The notes: a model not told the origin generated them from the letters alone. A stretch of DNA of 64,000 nt from JBGVSA01 sp047605765 (GCA_047605765.1 JASGFB010000002.1:1-64000); one strand, 5' to 3'; counted from the first letter of the stretch, positions 8,401 through 16,967 are shown. Numbers and translations are program-made.

Positions 8401-9159
8401 ATGACCGAGCAATCCCCGATCCTTCACGCAGCGGATGCGTTACAACGTGTGCGCGTGGTGCTGGCACGTCCCAGCCACCCCGGCAATATCGGCGCCGCTG
8501 CCCGTGCGCTCAAGACCATGGGCCTGTCGCGCCTGTATCTGGTGCAGCCCAAGAGCTTTCCGCACCCTGAGGCCGAAGCGCGTGCCTCCGGCGCCACCGA
8601 CGTGCTGGCGCAGGCGGTGGTGTGCGACACCCTGCAGGACGCCCTGGCCGGCGTGACGCTGGCCGCCGCGCTGACCTCCCGTCGGCGTGAGCTGTCAGTG
8701 CCCATGCAATGGTCGCGCGAAGCGGCCGGCACGCTGGCTACGCAAGCGGCGGTGGGCGAGGTGGCGCTGGTTTTCGGCAACGAAACCTACGGCCTGTCCA
8801 ATGACGAGCTGGCGCTGTGCCAGGTGCCGGTCATGATTCCGGCCAATCCGGACTACGCCTCGCTCAATCTGGCTTCCGCCGTGCAACTGATGTGTTACGA
8901 GCTGCGCCTGGCCTGCGTGATCACCGGGCAGGCGCCGGCCCAGCAGGCCGACCTGGCGACTGTCGACGAAGTGGAGCAGTTGTATGCGCACTTCCAGTCG
9001 GCCATGACCCGCAGTGGTTTCTTCGATCCGGCCAATCCAAAGCGGCTCATGCCGCGTCTGCGGCGCCTGTTCGGGCGCGTACGGCTCGAAAAGGACGAAG
9101 TAAACATCCTGCGCGGCATGCTGAACTTCTTTGAGAAGCCGTTCCAAGACCGTTCCTGA
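8401..9159 (+). CDS. trmJ: tRNA (cytidine/uridine-2'-O-)-methyltransferase TrmJ
   Basis: A 252-residue SPOUT methyltransferase that methylates the 2'-O of position 32 in several tRNAs with SAM. The N-terminal RVVLARPSHPGNIGAAARA motif, GNETYGLSNDEL, and the knot segment IPANPDYASLNLASAVQL are complete. No Shine-Dalgarno-like sequence precedes the ATG; the spacer to suhB is short, so the transcript may be leaderless or nearly so. The gene lies just before the cysE/isc region, matching the suhB-trmJ-iscR order of E. coli apart from cysE. Confidence 0.94.
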   Translation: MTEQSPILHAADALQRVRVVLARPSHPGNIGAAARALKTMGLSRLYLVQPKSFPHPEAEARASGATDVLAQAVVCDTLQDALAGVTLAAALTSRRRELSVPMQWSREAAGTLATQAAVGEVALVFGNETYGLSNDELALCQVPVMIPANPDYASLNLASAVQLMCYELRLACVITGQAPAQQADLATVDEVEQLYAHFQSAMTRSGFFDPANPKRLMPRLRRLFGRVRLEKDEVNILRGMLNFFEKPFQDRS

Positions 9160-9237
9160 GGACGACAACGGTCCCAATTGCTGCGATTGCGCCGTTTCTG
9201 CCCCGATTTTGGCCAGATTCGGCCGATAATCGCCCTA

Positions 9238-9270
9238 ATAGTTGACCGTAAAAGTCGGGTTTCTTAGGAT
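9238..9270 (+). promoter_or_regulatory. Promoter of cysE with overlapping type-1 IscR operator
   Basis: A 25-bp sequence at 9238-9262 (left half ATAGTTGACC, centre GTAAA, right half AGTCGGGTTT) matches the type-1 IscR consensus (ATASYYGACT-RWWWY-AGTCRRSTAT, quoted from memory) at 22 of 25 positions by hand alignment. A sigma70 promoter overlaps it: -35 TTGACC at 9242-9247, 17-bp spacer, -10 TAGGAT at 9265-9270. Holo-IscR bound here should block RNA polymerase, so cysE is predicted to be repressed when Fe-S clusters are plentiful. Confidence 0.7.
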
Positions 9271-9300
9271 AGTTTCCTTTTCAATTTTCGGATTGTTCAG

Positions 9301-10056
9301 ATGTTTTCCCACATACGTGAAGATGCCGCCAGCGTGTTGGCACGCGACCCCGCCGCCCGCAGCCTGCTGGAGGTAGTCACGTGTTATCCGGGCATCCACG
9401 CGGTCATCCTGCACCGGATGGGAAATGCGCTGTGGCGGCGGGGGTTTCGGCTGCTGGCGCGCTGGGTATCGCAATTCGGCCGCTTCATGACCGGCATCGA
9501 AATCCACCCGGCCGCTCGCATCGGCCGCCGCGTCTTCATCGACCACGGCATGGGCGTGGTGATCGGCGAGACTGCCGAGGTCGGCGATGACTGCACGATC
9601 TACCAGGGTGTGACGCTGGGCGGCACCTCGCTGTACCGCGGCGTCAAACGCCATCCGACACTGGAAGCCGGCGTGGTGGTAGGGGCCGGCGCTAAAGTAT
9701 TGGGCGGTTTCACTGTGGGGCGCGGCGCCAAGATCGGCTCGAACGCCGTGGTGGTCAAGCCGGTGCCGGCCGAGGCGACTGCCGTCGGCAATCCGGCGCG
9801 CATCATCCAGCCGGATGAAAAGACGCGCGGCCACAGTCCCGAGGTGCAAGGTTTCACCGCCTACGGGGTGACCCGCAACATGGACGATCCGCTCGTCAAG
9901 GCGGTGCATGCGCTGCTCGATCATGCGACCGAGCAGGACAAGCGTATCGATTTGCTCATGGGTCGGCTCAAGGCGGCGGGGTTGTGCACCGAATCGGACG
10001 ATGCCAAGACGCAGCGTTCATTCGATCATGACTATCTTTCGAAGATTGTCGATTAA
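9301..10056 (+). CDS. cysE: Serine O-acetyltransferase CysE
   Basis: A 251-residue left-handed beta-helix acetyltransferase, making O-acetylserine from serine and acetyl-CoA, the carbon skeleton for cysteine. Hexapeptide repeats run from about residue 60 to 165 with the catalytic DHGMGVVIGETA segment; the C-terminal extension is longer and more polar than in some orthologues. It directly precedes iscR in the same direction with a 92-bp gap. Cysteine is the sulfur donor of the downstream ISC system, so the linkage is functional as well as positional. Confidence 0.94.
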   Translation: MFSHIREDAASVLARDPAARSLLEVVTCYPGIHAVILHRMGNALWRRGFRLLARWVSQFGRFMTGIEIHPAARIGRRVFIDHGMGVVIGETAEVGDDCTIYQGVTLGGTSLYRGVKRHPTLEAGVVVGAGAKVLGGFTVGRGAKIGSNAVVVKPVPAEATAVGNPARIIQPDEKTRGHSPEVQGFTAYGVTRNMDDPLVKAVHALLDHATEQDKRIDLLMGRLKAAGLCTESDDAKTQRSFDHDYLSKIVD

Positions 10057-10074
10057 ATCCCTTAATGTGGCCGA

Positions 10075-10107
10075 TTGCTTGACTGTTTTTCTCGGGTATT
10101 TTAATCT
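10075..10107 (+). promoter_or_regulatory. iscR promoter with type-1 IscR operator
   Basis: A 25-bp site at 10075-10099 (left half TTGCTTGACT, centre GTTTT, right half TCTCGGGTAT) agrees with the type-1 IscR consensus at 21 of 25 positions by hand. It contains -35 TTGACT at 10079-10084, followed by TAATCT at 10102-10107 (17-bp spacer) or TTTAAT at 10100-10105 (15-bp). This is the expected autorepression site of the isc operon. A CTTGA-N9-TCAAG inverted repeat follows in the leader. Confidence 0.75.
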
Positions 10108-10148
10108 TGAGGAAATTAATCAAGTATTGATTCATCCGGAGCAGTGAA

Positions 10149-10631
10149 ATGCGGCTTACCACGAAAGGGCGGTTCGCAGTGACCGCCATGATCGATCTGG
10201 CCCTGCGCGAGGGCGACGGGCCCGTGACGCTGGCCGGCATCAGCGAGCGCCAGAGCATTTCGCTGTCCTATCTCGAGCAATTGTTCGGCAAGTTGCGCCG
10301 CTATGAACTGGTCAACAGCGTGCGCGGCCCGGGTGGCGGCTATTGTCTGGCGCGTCCGATGGATGGCATTTCGGTGGCCGACATCATCATCGCGGTGGAT
10401 GAGCCCTTGGACGCGACGCAGTGCGGCGGCAAGGAAAACTGCCATGATGACCGTCGCTGCATGACGCACGACCTGTGGACCAACCTCAACCGCCACATGT
10501 TCGATTACCTGCAGTCGGTGAATCTGGGCGGCTTGGTGGCCGAACAGCGCAAGCGCATGGAACGCAACGTGTCGGTCTTGCGCGATGAGCGCAGCCAACT
10601 GAGCGATCCGAGGGAATCGGCTGCGGCCTGA
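10149..10631 (+). CDS. iscR: Fe-S cluster regulator IscR
   Basis: A 160-residue Rrf2-family winged-helix regulator. MRLTTKGRFAVTAMIDLA at the N-terminus and the recognition helix around SISLSYLEQLFGKLR are classic. The [2Fe-2S] ligands are the three cysteines in CGGKENC...RRC (near residues 94-106), so it can bind a cluster and use type-1 operators. GGAG at 10138-10141 precedes the ATG. The ISC genes follow at once (11 bp), showing one operon. Confidence 0.96.
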   Translation: MRLTTKGRFAVTAMIDLALREGDGPVTLAGISERQSISLSYLEQLFGKLRRYELVNSVRGPGGGYCLARPMDGISVADIIIAVDEPLDATQCGGKENCHDDRRCMTHDLWTNLNRHMFDYLQSVNLGGLVAEQRKRMERNVSVLRDERSQLSDPRESAAA

Positions 10632-10642
10632 AGCATTCGACG

Positions 10643-11794
10643 ATGTTCGCGCCGGCTTATTTCGATGCCAATGCCACCACGCCGCTGGACGCGCGCGTGC
10701 GCGAGGCGATGCTGCCCTACCTGTCGGGCCGCTTCGGCAATGCGTCGAGCCGCCACGAATACGGCCGTCAGGCTCGCGCCGCCATCGATGCAGCGCGCCA
10801 GCAGGTCGCCGCGGCGGTGGGTGCCCATCCGACCGAGCTGGTGTTTACCAGTGGCGGGTCGGAGGCCAACAACCTTTTCATCAAAGGGGCGGCGGCAAGC
10901 CGGCAGAGCGGCACCCTGCTGATCGGCGCCACCGAACACCCTTGTGTGCGTCTGCCAGCGCGTCATCTGGCCAACGCTGGCTGGCGCATCGGTCAACTGC
11001 CGGTCGGCGACGACGGCCATCTCGACGCGGCGGCGGCCCTGGCGCAGATCGAAATGCAACGGCCGGCCGTGGTGTCGGTGATGCTCGCCAACAACGAGTG
11101 CGGCACGGTCAATGATGTGGCGGCTCTGGCGGCGGCCACGCGGCAGGTGGGCGGTTGGTGCCACACCGACGCGGTGCAGGCCCTGGGCAAGATGCCGGTC
11201 GATTTTCGCGCCCTGGGCGTGCATGCGATGACGCTGTCGTCGCACAAGATTTATGGTCCCATCGGTGCCGGTGCGCTGGTGTTGGACAAGCGGGTCGACA
11301 TCCCGGCCCTGATCGCCGGTGGCGGTCAGGAGCGCGGTCTGCGTGCCGGCACCGAGAACGTCGCGGCGATTGTCGGTTTCGGCCTGGCGGCAGAACTGGC
11401 CATTGCCGACATGGCAGAACGCACGGCCCGGCAGCGCGCCGCACGTGATCTGTTCGAAGCGGGCCTGGGCGGTCTGGGGGCACTGATCTTCGGTGCCGTC
11501 GGCGAGCGTCTGCCGAACACCACCTTTTTCGCCTTCGAGCACATCGATGGCGAAACCCTGGTGGCCAAACTGGATCGCGCCGGTTTTGCAGTGGCCAGCG
11601 GGTCGGCCTGTTCGAGCGCCAGCGCCGAGCCTTCGCGCACGCTGCTGGCGATGGGCGTGCCGGACGATGTGGCGCGCGGCGCGGTGCGCGTGAGCATGCC
11701 GCACGATGTACGACTGGATGACGTGGAACGTCTGTTGCGGGCACTGAAACAGACGGTAGATGAGTTGAAACACCTGACGGCCGTGGTCGTATAA
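10643..11794 (+). CDS. Cysteine desulfurase, NifS/IscS-like paralogue
   Basis: A 383-residue PLP-dependent class-V aminotransferase fold enzyme. The PLP lysine is in SSHKIYGPIG, the N-terminal FDANATTPLD is typical, and the reactive Cys lies in SGSACSSASAEPS. It releases sulfur from L-cysteine as a persulfide. It is clearly different from the IscS encoded next (about 40-odd percent similar by eye) and lacks IscS's long C-terminus. Its place between iscR and iscS in the same operon suggests a supporting or condition-specific sulfur donor; start ATG at 10643 is 11 bp after iscR. Confidence 0.9.
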   Translation: MFAPAYFDANATTPLDARVREAMLPYLSGRFGNASSRHEYGRQARAAIDAARQQVAAAVGAHPTELVFTSGGSEANNLFIKGAAASRQSGTLLIGATEHPCVRLPARHLANAGWRIGQLPVGDDGHLDAAAALAQIEMQRPAVVSVMLANNECGTVNDVAALAAATRQVGGWCHTDAVQALGKMPVDFRALGVHAMTLSSHKIYGPIGAGALVLDKRVDIPALIAGGGQERGLRAGTENVAAIVGFGLAAELAIADMAERTARQRAARDLFEAGLGGLGALIFGAVGERLPNTTFFAFEHIDGETLVAKLDRAGFAVASGSACSSASAEPSRTLLAMGVPDDVARGAVRVSMPHDVRLDDVERLLRALKQTVDELKHLTAVVV

Positions 11795-11826
11795 ACGCGG
11801 CACGCAGGTCAGCCCTGGAGCGAGAG

Positions 11827-13038
11827 ATGTTGAAGTTTCCGATTTATCTGGACTATTCGGCCACCACACCGGTGGACCCGCGCGTCGCGCAAAAGATGAT
11901 CCCGTATTTGACGGAACTGTACGGCAATCCGGCCAGTCGCTCGCATGCGATGGGTTGGGCTGCCGAAGAGGCCGTCGAATGGTCGCGCGAGCAAGTCGCC
12001 GCGCTGGTCAACTGTGACCCCAAGGAGATCATCTGGACCTCCGGCGCCACCGAGTCGGATAACCTCGCCATCAAGGGCGCTGCCAATTTCTACGCCTCCA
12101 AGGGCAAGCACATCATCACCGTCAAGACCGAGCACAAGGCGGTGCTGGATACCTTCCGCGAACTCGAACGCGTGGGGTTCGAGGCCACTTACCTCGACGT
12201 ACAGGAAAACGGCCTGATCGACCTTGAGCTGCTCAAGGCGACGCTTCGCCCGGACACCACGCTGGTGTCGGTGATGATGGTCAACAATGAAATCGGCGTG
12301 GTCCAGGATATCGAAGCGATCGGCGAGCTGTGCCGTAGCAAGGGGATCATCTTCCACGTCGACGCGGCGCAGGCTACCGGCAAGGTCGACATCGATCTGC
12401 AGAAGCTGAAGGTCGACCTGATGTCCTTCTCTGCGCACAAGACCTACGGCCCCAAGGGCATCGGCGCCCTGTACGTGCGCCGCAAGCCGCGCGTGCGCCT
12501 CGAAGCGCAGATGCACGGTGGCGGTCACGAGCGTGGCCTGCGTTCGGGCACCCTGGCCACACACCAGATCGTTGGCATGGGCGAAGCCTTCCGCATCGCC
12601 AAGGAAGAAATGGCCAGCGAGAACGTGCGCATCGGCGCCCTGCGCGACAAGCTGCTCAAGGGGCTGTCGGACATGGAAGAGGTCTACGTCAATGGTGACC
12701 TCGAGCACCGTGTGCCGCACAACCTGAACGTCAGCTTCAATTTTGTCGAAGGCGAATCACTGATCATGGCGGTCAAGGACATCGCCGTGTCGTCGGGTTC
12801 GGCGTGTACGTCCGCCTCGCTCGAGCCGTCCTACGTGCTGCGCGCGCTGGGCCGCAACGACGAACTGGCGCATAGCTCGATCCGTTTCACCATCGGCCGT
12901 TTCACGACCGAAGACGAAATCGATTTCACCGTCGATCTGCTGCACGGCAAGATCGGCAAGCTGCGCGAACTCTCGCCCCTGTGGGAGATGTTCAAGGATG
13001 GCGTGGACTTGAATACGGTCCAGTGGGCAGCACATTGA
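11827..13038 (+). CDS. iscS: Cysteine desulfurase IscS
   Basis: A 403-residue IscS, the main sulfur donor for Fe-S assembly on IscU and for tRNA thiolation. The start MLKFPIYLDYSATTPVDPR, PLP-lysine region SAHKTYGPKG, mobile Cys in SGSACTSASLEPSYVLRALG and the C-terminal IscU-docking segment ending DLNTVQWAAH are all canonical. A GGAGCGAGAG ribosome-binding site precedes the ATG. The 32-bp gap to the paralogue and 54 bp to iscU fit a single transcript. Confidence 0.97.
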   Translation: MLKFPIYLDYSATTPVDPRVAQKMIPYLTELYGNPASRSHAMGWAAEEAVEWSREQVAALVNCDPKEIIWTSGATESDNLAIKGAANFYASKGKHIITVKTEHKAVLDTFRELERVGFEATYLDVQENGLIDLELLKATLRPDTTLVSVMMVNNEIGVVQDIEAIGELCRSKGIIFHVDAAQATGKVDIDLQKLKVDLMSFSAHKTYGPKGIGALYVRRKPRVRLEAQMHGGGHERGLRSGTLATHQIVGMGEAFRIAKEEMASENVRIGALRDKLLKGLSDMEEVYVNGDLEHRVPHNLNVSFNFVEGESLIMAVKDIAVSSGSACTSASLEPSYVLRALGRNDELAHSSIRFTIGRFTTEDEIDFTVDLLHGKIGKLRELSPLWEMFKDGVDLNTVQWAAH

Positions 13039-13092
13039 TGAATGGAGCGGGTGCCCCGCGCGCCCGCTGCGTTGCGATGAAGGAGCAACAAC

Positions 13093-13509
13093 ATGGCATA
13101 TAGCGACAAAGTTCTGGATCACTACGAAAACCCGCGCAACGTCGGTTCGTTCGGCAAGGACGACGCTTCGGTGGTCGGTACCGGCATGGTCGGCGCCCCT
13201 GCTTGCGGCGACGTCATGAAGCTGCAGATCAAGGTCAATCCGCAGACGGGCGTGATCGAAGACGCCAAGTTCAAGACCTACGGTTGCGGCTCGGCGATCG
13301 CTTCCAGCTCGCTGGTGACTGAATGGGTCAAGGGCAAGACGCTGGACGAGGCGGTCAACATCAAGAACACCGCCATCGCTGAAGAACTGGCGCTGCCGCC
13401 GGTGAAGATCCACTGTTCCATCCTGGCCGAAGATGCCATCAAGGCGGCGGTCGAGGATTACCGCAAAAAGCACGCCGCAGCCGACGACGCCGCGACGCGC
13501 GCGGCCTGA
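13093..13509 (+). CDS. iscU: Fe-S scaffold protein IscU
   Basis: A 138-residue scaffold on which [2Fe-2S] clusters are built. Ligand residues are present: Cys in GAPACGD (near 37), Cys in TYGCGSA (near 63), and the KIHCS Cys (near 106), with the nearby LPPVK HscA-recognition motif. The tail after DYRKKHA is Ala-rich. AAGGAG precedes the ATG with good spacing. Confidence 0.97.
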   Translation: MAYSDKVLDHYENPRNVGSFGKDDASVVGTGMVGAPACGDVMKLQIKVNPQTGVIEDAKFKTYGCGSAIASSSLVTEWVKGKTLDEAVNIKNTAIAEELALPPVKIHCSILAEDAIKAAVEDYRKKHAAADDAATRAA

Positions 13510-13518
13510 GGAGGTAGC

Positions 13519-13842
13519 ATGGCAGTGACCCTATCCGAAGCGGCGGCCAGCCACATCAGCAAGTTCCTGGTCAAGCGGGGCAAGGGCATCGGCATTCGCC
13601 TGGGGGTGAAGACCTCGGGGTGTTCGGGCATGGCCTACAAGCTCGAATATGCCGATGAATCCGTTGCCGACGACGTAGTGTTCGAGAGCCATGGCGTGAA
13701 GGTGCTGGTCGATCCCAAGAGCCTGCCCTACATCGACGGCACCGAACTGGATTTCGCCCGCGAAGGCCTCAATGAAGGCTTCAAGTTCAACAACCCGAAC
13801 GTCAAGAACGAGTGCGGGTGTGGTGAGAGCTTCCACGTCTGA
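13519..13842 (+). CDS. iscA: Fe-S carrier protein IscA
   Basis: A 107-residue A-type carrier that receives and delivers clusters, chiefly for [4Fe-4S] maturation. The three Cys ligands are in TSGCSGMAY and NECGCGESF. A GAGGT ribosome-binding site lies between the iscU stop and this ATG (9-bp gap). Confidence 0.97.
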   Translation: MAVTLSEAAASHISKFLVKRGKGIGIRLGVKTSGCSGMAYKLEYADESVADDVVFESHGVKVLVDPKSLPYIDGTELDFAREGLNEGFKFNNPNVKNECGCGESFHV

Positions 13843-13968
13843 GGCCTTGCGCGCGGTGGTGGATGCGCGTTATGCCGAAAGCCTGCGCATCACCGGCGGC
13901 GAGGCGCGCTAAAATGCGCGCGGACCGCCATCGCGGCGGCATCGACAGAATGTGCGAATCACACTTTT

Positions 13969-13998
13969 CGCCCCGCTGTGAATCGATCCGGCGGGGCG
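13969..13998 (+). promoter_or_regulatory. Hairpin covering the hscB ribosome-binding site
   Basis: In the 163-bp iscA-hscB spacer an 8-bp perfect inverted repeat CGCCCCGC (13969-13976) / GCGGGGCG (13991-13998) encloses a 14-nt loop. The 3' arm contains the only G-rich Shine-Dalgarno-like stretch before the hscB ATG at 14006. Folding would limit hscB translation, or mark a processing/attenuation point splitting iscRSUA from hscBA-fdx-iscX. Only a short TTTGATT follows, so it is a weak terminator at best. Confidence 0.5.
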
Positions 13999-14005
13999 TT
14001 TGATT

Positions 14006-14509
14006 ATGCAAGATTATTTTTCTCTCTTCGGTTTGCCTGAGCGCTATGCGCTCGACATGGCTCAGCTCGAACAGGCCTATCGCAAGGTGCAGGCACAGGT
14101 GCATCCCGATCGCTATGCCCATCGCCCCGAGGCCGAGCGCCGGGTCGCCATGCAGTGGGCCACGCTGGCCAACGAAGCCCATCGGGCGTTGCGCAACCCG
14201 GTGGCGCGGGCGCGTTATCTGCTGTCCCGACGGGGCACCGAGATCGATGCCGAGCGCAATACCGCCATGTCGCCTGCTTTCCTGATGCAACAGATGGAAT
14301 GGCGCGAAGCCGTCGAGGAAGCCGCCGGCGATGCGGCCGCGCTGGCCGGCCTGCTGGCCGAGATGGAAAGCGAGGAATCCGCCGCCTTCGACGCCCTGGC
14401 GCGTGCCCTCGATGAAACGCCGGACGCCGCCGCCGCCGCCGAGACGGTGCGCCGCCTGATGTTCATCGAACGCCTGCGCAGCGAAATCGAAGAAGCCATG
14501 GCCGGCTAG
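14006..14509 (+). CDS. hscB: Co-chaperone HscB
   Basis: A 167-residue J-domain protein of the ISC system that brings IscU to HscA and stimulates its ATPase. The N-terminal DYFSLFGLPERYALD and the HPD triad in VHPDRY are present, and the C-terminal three-helix IscU-binding domain ends in LRSEIEEAMAG. ATG at 14006 matches family starts; a TTG six bases earlier is unlikely. Confidence 0.95.
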   Translation: MQDYFSLFGLPERYALDMAQLEQAYRKVQAQVHPDRYAHRPEAERRVAMQWATLANEAHRALRNPVARARYLLSRRGTEIDAERNTAMSPAFLMQQMEWREAVEEAAGDAAALAGLLAEMESEESAAFDALARALDETPDAAAAAETVRRLMFIERLRSEIEEAMAG

Positions 14510-14554
14510 GCATACGCCCGACACGGCCGACCACGAACACAGAAAAGAACCACG

Positions 14555-16414
14555 ATGGCTTTGCTACAACTGTCCGAGCCCGGCGAAACGCCCGAACCCC
14601 ATCAACACCGCCGCGCGGTGGGGATCGACCTGGGGACGACCAACTCCCTGGTGGCCACCGTGCGCCATTCCTTGCCCGAGTGCTTGCCGGGCGACCGCTG
14701 CGGCATTCTGCTGCCGTCGGTTGTGCGCTACCTGCCCGACGGTGCGACGATCGTCGGCCAGGAGGCCGCCAGTGCCCAGGCTGCCGATTCACGTAACACC
14801 ATTGCCTCGGTCAAGCGCCTGATGGGGCGCAGCCTGGCCGACACCGATCCGGCGCCGCGCGCACGCTATGACTTGATCGACAACGGCGGCATGGTGCGTA
14901 TCGGCACGGTGGCTGGCGCAGTGACGCCGGTCGAAGTCTCCGCCCAGATCCTGCGGGTCCTGCGCGAGCGCGCCGAATCGTCGCTCGGCGGCGATCTGGT
15001 CGGGGCCGTCATCACGGTGCCGGCGTATTTCGACGATGCCCAGCGTCAGGCCACCAAGGACGCCGCCAGGCTGGCCGGCCTCAACGTGCTGCGCCTGCTC
15101 AACGAACCGACCGCCGCCGCCATCGCCTATGGCCTGGATAACGCCGCAGAAGGCGTGTATGCGGTGTATGACCTCGGTGGCGGCACGCTCGATTGTTCCA
15201 TCCTGCGCCTGTCGCGCGGGGTCTTCGAAGTGATGGCCACCAGTGGCGACTCTGCCCTTGGCGGCGATGATTTCGACCAGGCGCTGGCCGACTGGCTGAC
15301 GCAAGAGGCAGGCGAAGGCGCCATCGCCTCGCGCGGCATCATGGTCGAGGCGCGCCGTGTCAAGGAAGCGCTCACGCGCAACGACAGCGTGGTGGCCAAG
15401 GTGCCGCTGGCGTCGGGCGGTGTGCGTGACATCGACGTCACGGCGACGCATTTCCAGGCCCTCACCAGTGCCCTGGTGGAGCGTACCCTGGTGCCCATCC
15501 GCAAGGCGTTGCGCGATGCCAACGTCAAGACGGGCGAGGTGCAGGCCATCGTCATGGTCGGCGGTGCCACGCGCATGCCGCACGTGCGTGCGGCCGTCGA
15601 AGCTTTTTTTGGCCAGGAACCCTTTACCGACATCGATCCGGACAAGGTCGTCGCCATCGGTGCGGCGATCCAGGCCAACGTGCTGGCGGGCAACCGCCGT
15701 GCCGGCGAAGACTGGCTGCTGCTGGATGTCACGCCGCTGTCGCTGGGCCTCGAAACCATGGGCGGCCTGGTTGAGAAGATCATTCCGCGCAATTCGACCA
15801 TTCCCACCGCCAAGGCGCAGGAATTCACTACCCACAAGGACGGCCAGACGGCCATGGCGATCCACGTGGTGCAGGGCGAGCGTGAACTGGTCAGCGACTG
15901 CCGTTCGCTGGCGCGCTTCGAACTGCGCGACATTCCGCCGATGGTGGCCGGGGGGGCACGCATCCGCGTGACCTTCCAGGTCGATGCCGACGGTCTCCTG
16001 TCGGTGTCGGCGCGCGAACAATCCACCGGCGTCGAAGCCAGTGTCACCGTCAAGCCCAGCTATGGGCTGAGCGATGAAGAAGTCGCGACCATGCTCAAGT
16101 CGGGCTACGAGAATGCGGGTGACGATATGCGCGCCCGCGCCTTGCGCGAACAACTGGTCGAGGGCGAACGCCTGATCGACGCCACGCGCATGGCCATGCG
16201 CGAAGACGCCGAACTGCTCGACGCCGGCGAGCGCGCCCGCATCGATGCCCACATCGACGCCTTGCGCGACGCGGCGCGCGGCACCGATCATGTGGTCATC
16301 AAGAGCGCCATCGAGGCGCTGTCGCAGGCCACCGCCGACTTTGCCGCCCGCCGCATGGACAAGGCGATCCGCCGGGCGCTGGCGGGCAACCGCATCGACA
16401 ATCTTTCCGTATAG
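14555..16414 (+). CDS. hscA: Fe-S assembly chaperone HscA
   Basis: A 619-residue Hsp70 specialised for IscU. ATPase motifs VGIDLGTTNSLVA, YDLGGGTLDCSIL and VMVGGATRMPHVR are intact, and the substrate-binding domain (about residue 390 on) has the HscA-type sequence. Together with HscB it triggers transfer of the cluster from IscU to acceptors. 45 bp separate it from hscB and 11 bp from fdx. Confidence 0.96.
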   Translation: MALLQLSEPGETPEPHQHRRAVGIDLGTTNSLVATVRHSLPECLPGDRCGILLPSVVRYLPDGATIVGQEAASAQAADSRNTIASVKRLMGRSLADTDPAPRARYDLIDNGGMVRIGTVAGAVTPVEVSAQILRVLRERAESSLGGDLVGAVITVPAYFDDAQRQATKDAARLAGLNVLRLLNEPTAAAIAYGLDNAAEGVYAVYDLGGGTLDCSILRLSRGVFEVMATSGDSALGGDDFDQALADWLTQEAGEGAIASRGIMVEARRVKEALTRNDSVVAKVPLASGGVRDIDVTATHFQALTSALVERTLVPIRKALRDANVKTGEVQAIVMVGGATRMPHVRAAVEAFFGQEPFTDIDPDKVVAIGAAIQANVLAGNRRAGEDWLLLDVTPLSLGLETMGGLVEKIIPRNSTIPTAKAQEFTTHKDGQTAMAIHVVQGERELVSDCRSLARFELRDIPPMVAGGARIRVTFQVDADGLLSVSAREQSTGVEASVTVKPSYGLSDEEVATMLKSGYENAGDDMRARALREQLVEGERLIDATRMAMREDAELLDAGERARIDAHIDALRDAARGTDHVVIKSAIEALSQATADFAARRMDKAIRRALAGNRIDNLSV

Positions 16415-16425
16415 CTGGACGTTTC

Positions 16426-16776
16426 ATGACCCAAATCGTCGTACTGCCGCACGTGGAGTTGTGTCCCGATGGCGCCGTCATCGAAGGGCAAGAAGGGCAA
16501 TCGGTCTGCGACGCGTTGCTCGAGGCCGGCATCGAAATCGAACACGCCTGCGAAAAATCCTGCGCGTGCACCACCTGTCACGTGGTGATCCGTGAGGGGT
16601 TTACCTCGCTGGAAGACGCCGAAGAACTCGAAGAAGACATGCTCGACAAGGCCTGGGGCCTGGAGCCGACATCACGCCTGTCGTGCCAGGCCAAGATAGC
16701 CGACACCCCATTGGTGGTCGAAATTCCGCGCTACACCATCAATATGGTGAGCGAAGGGGGAGGGAAGAAGAAATGA
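16426..16776 (+). CDS. fdx: ISC-type [2Fe-2S] ferredoxin
   Basis: A 116-residue adrenodoxin-like ferredoxin that supplies electrons for cluster assembly. The ligands lie in CEKSCACTTC and a later Cys in RLSCQAK. The C-terminal tail ends in SEGGGKKK, longer than usual. Its stop overlaps the iscX start (ATGA). Confidence 0.96.
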   Translation: MTQIVVLPHVELCPDGAVIEGQEGQSVCDALLEAGIEIEHACEKSCACTTCHVVIREGFTSLEDAEELEEDMLDKAWGLEPTSRLSCQAKIADTPLVVEIPRYTINMVSEGGGKKK

Positions 16777-16967
16777 AATGGACCGATACGCTGGAAATCG
16801 CCATCGCCCTGTCGGACGCTCATCCCGACGTTGACCCGAATCGGGTGAATTTCGTCGACCTCATGCGTTGGGTGATGGAATTGCCCGATTTCGACGACGA
16901 CCCCAAGCGTTGTGGCGAACGCATTCTCGAGGCCATCCAGGCAGCCTGGATCGAAGAGCAGGATTGA
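16773..16967 (+). CDS. iscX: IscX (Fe-S assembly adaptor)
   Basis: A 64-residue acidic protein starting MKWTDTLEIAIAL, with FVDLMRWVMELPDFDDDP typical of IscX/YfhJ. It binds IscS and iron and tunes desulfurase activity. Its ATG overlaps the ferredoxin stop. It is the last gene of the isc operon and a terminator follows. Confidence 0.96.
   Translation: MKWTDTLEIAIALSDAHPDVDPNRVNFVDLMRWVMELPDFDDDPKRCGERILEAIQAAWIEEQD

Noticed and set aside
13820..13912. Possible ~30-residue peptide frame after iscA
   Set aside because: GTG start inside iscA, no ribosome-binding site and no known family; likely chance.
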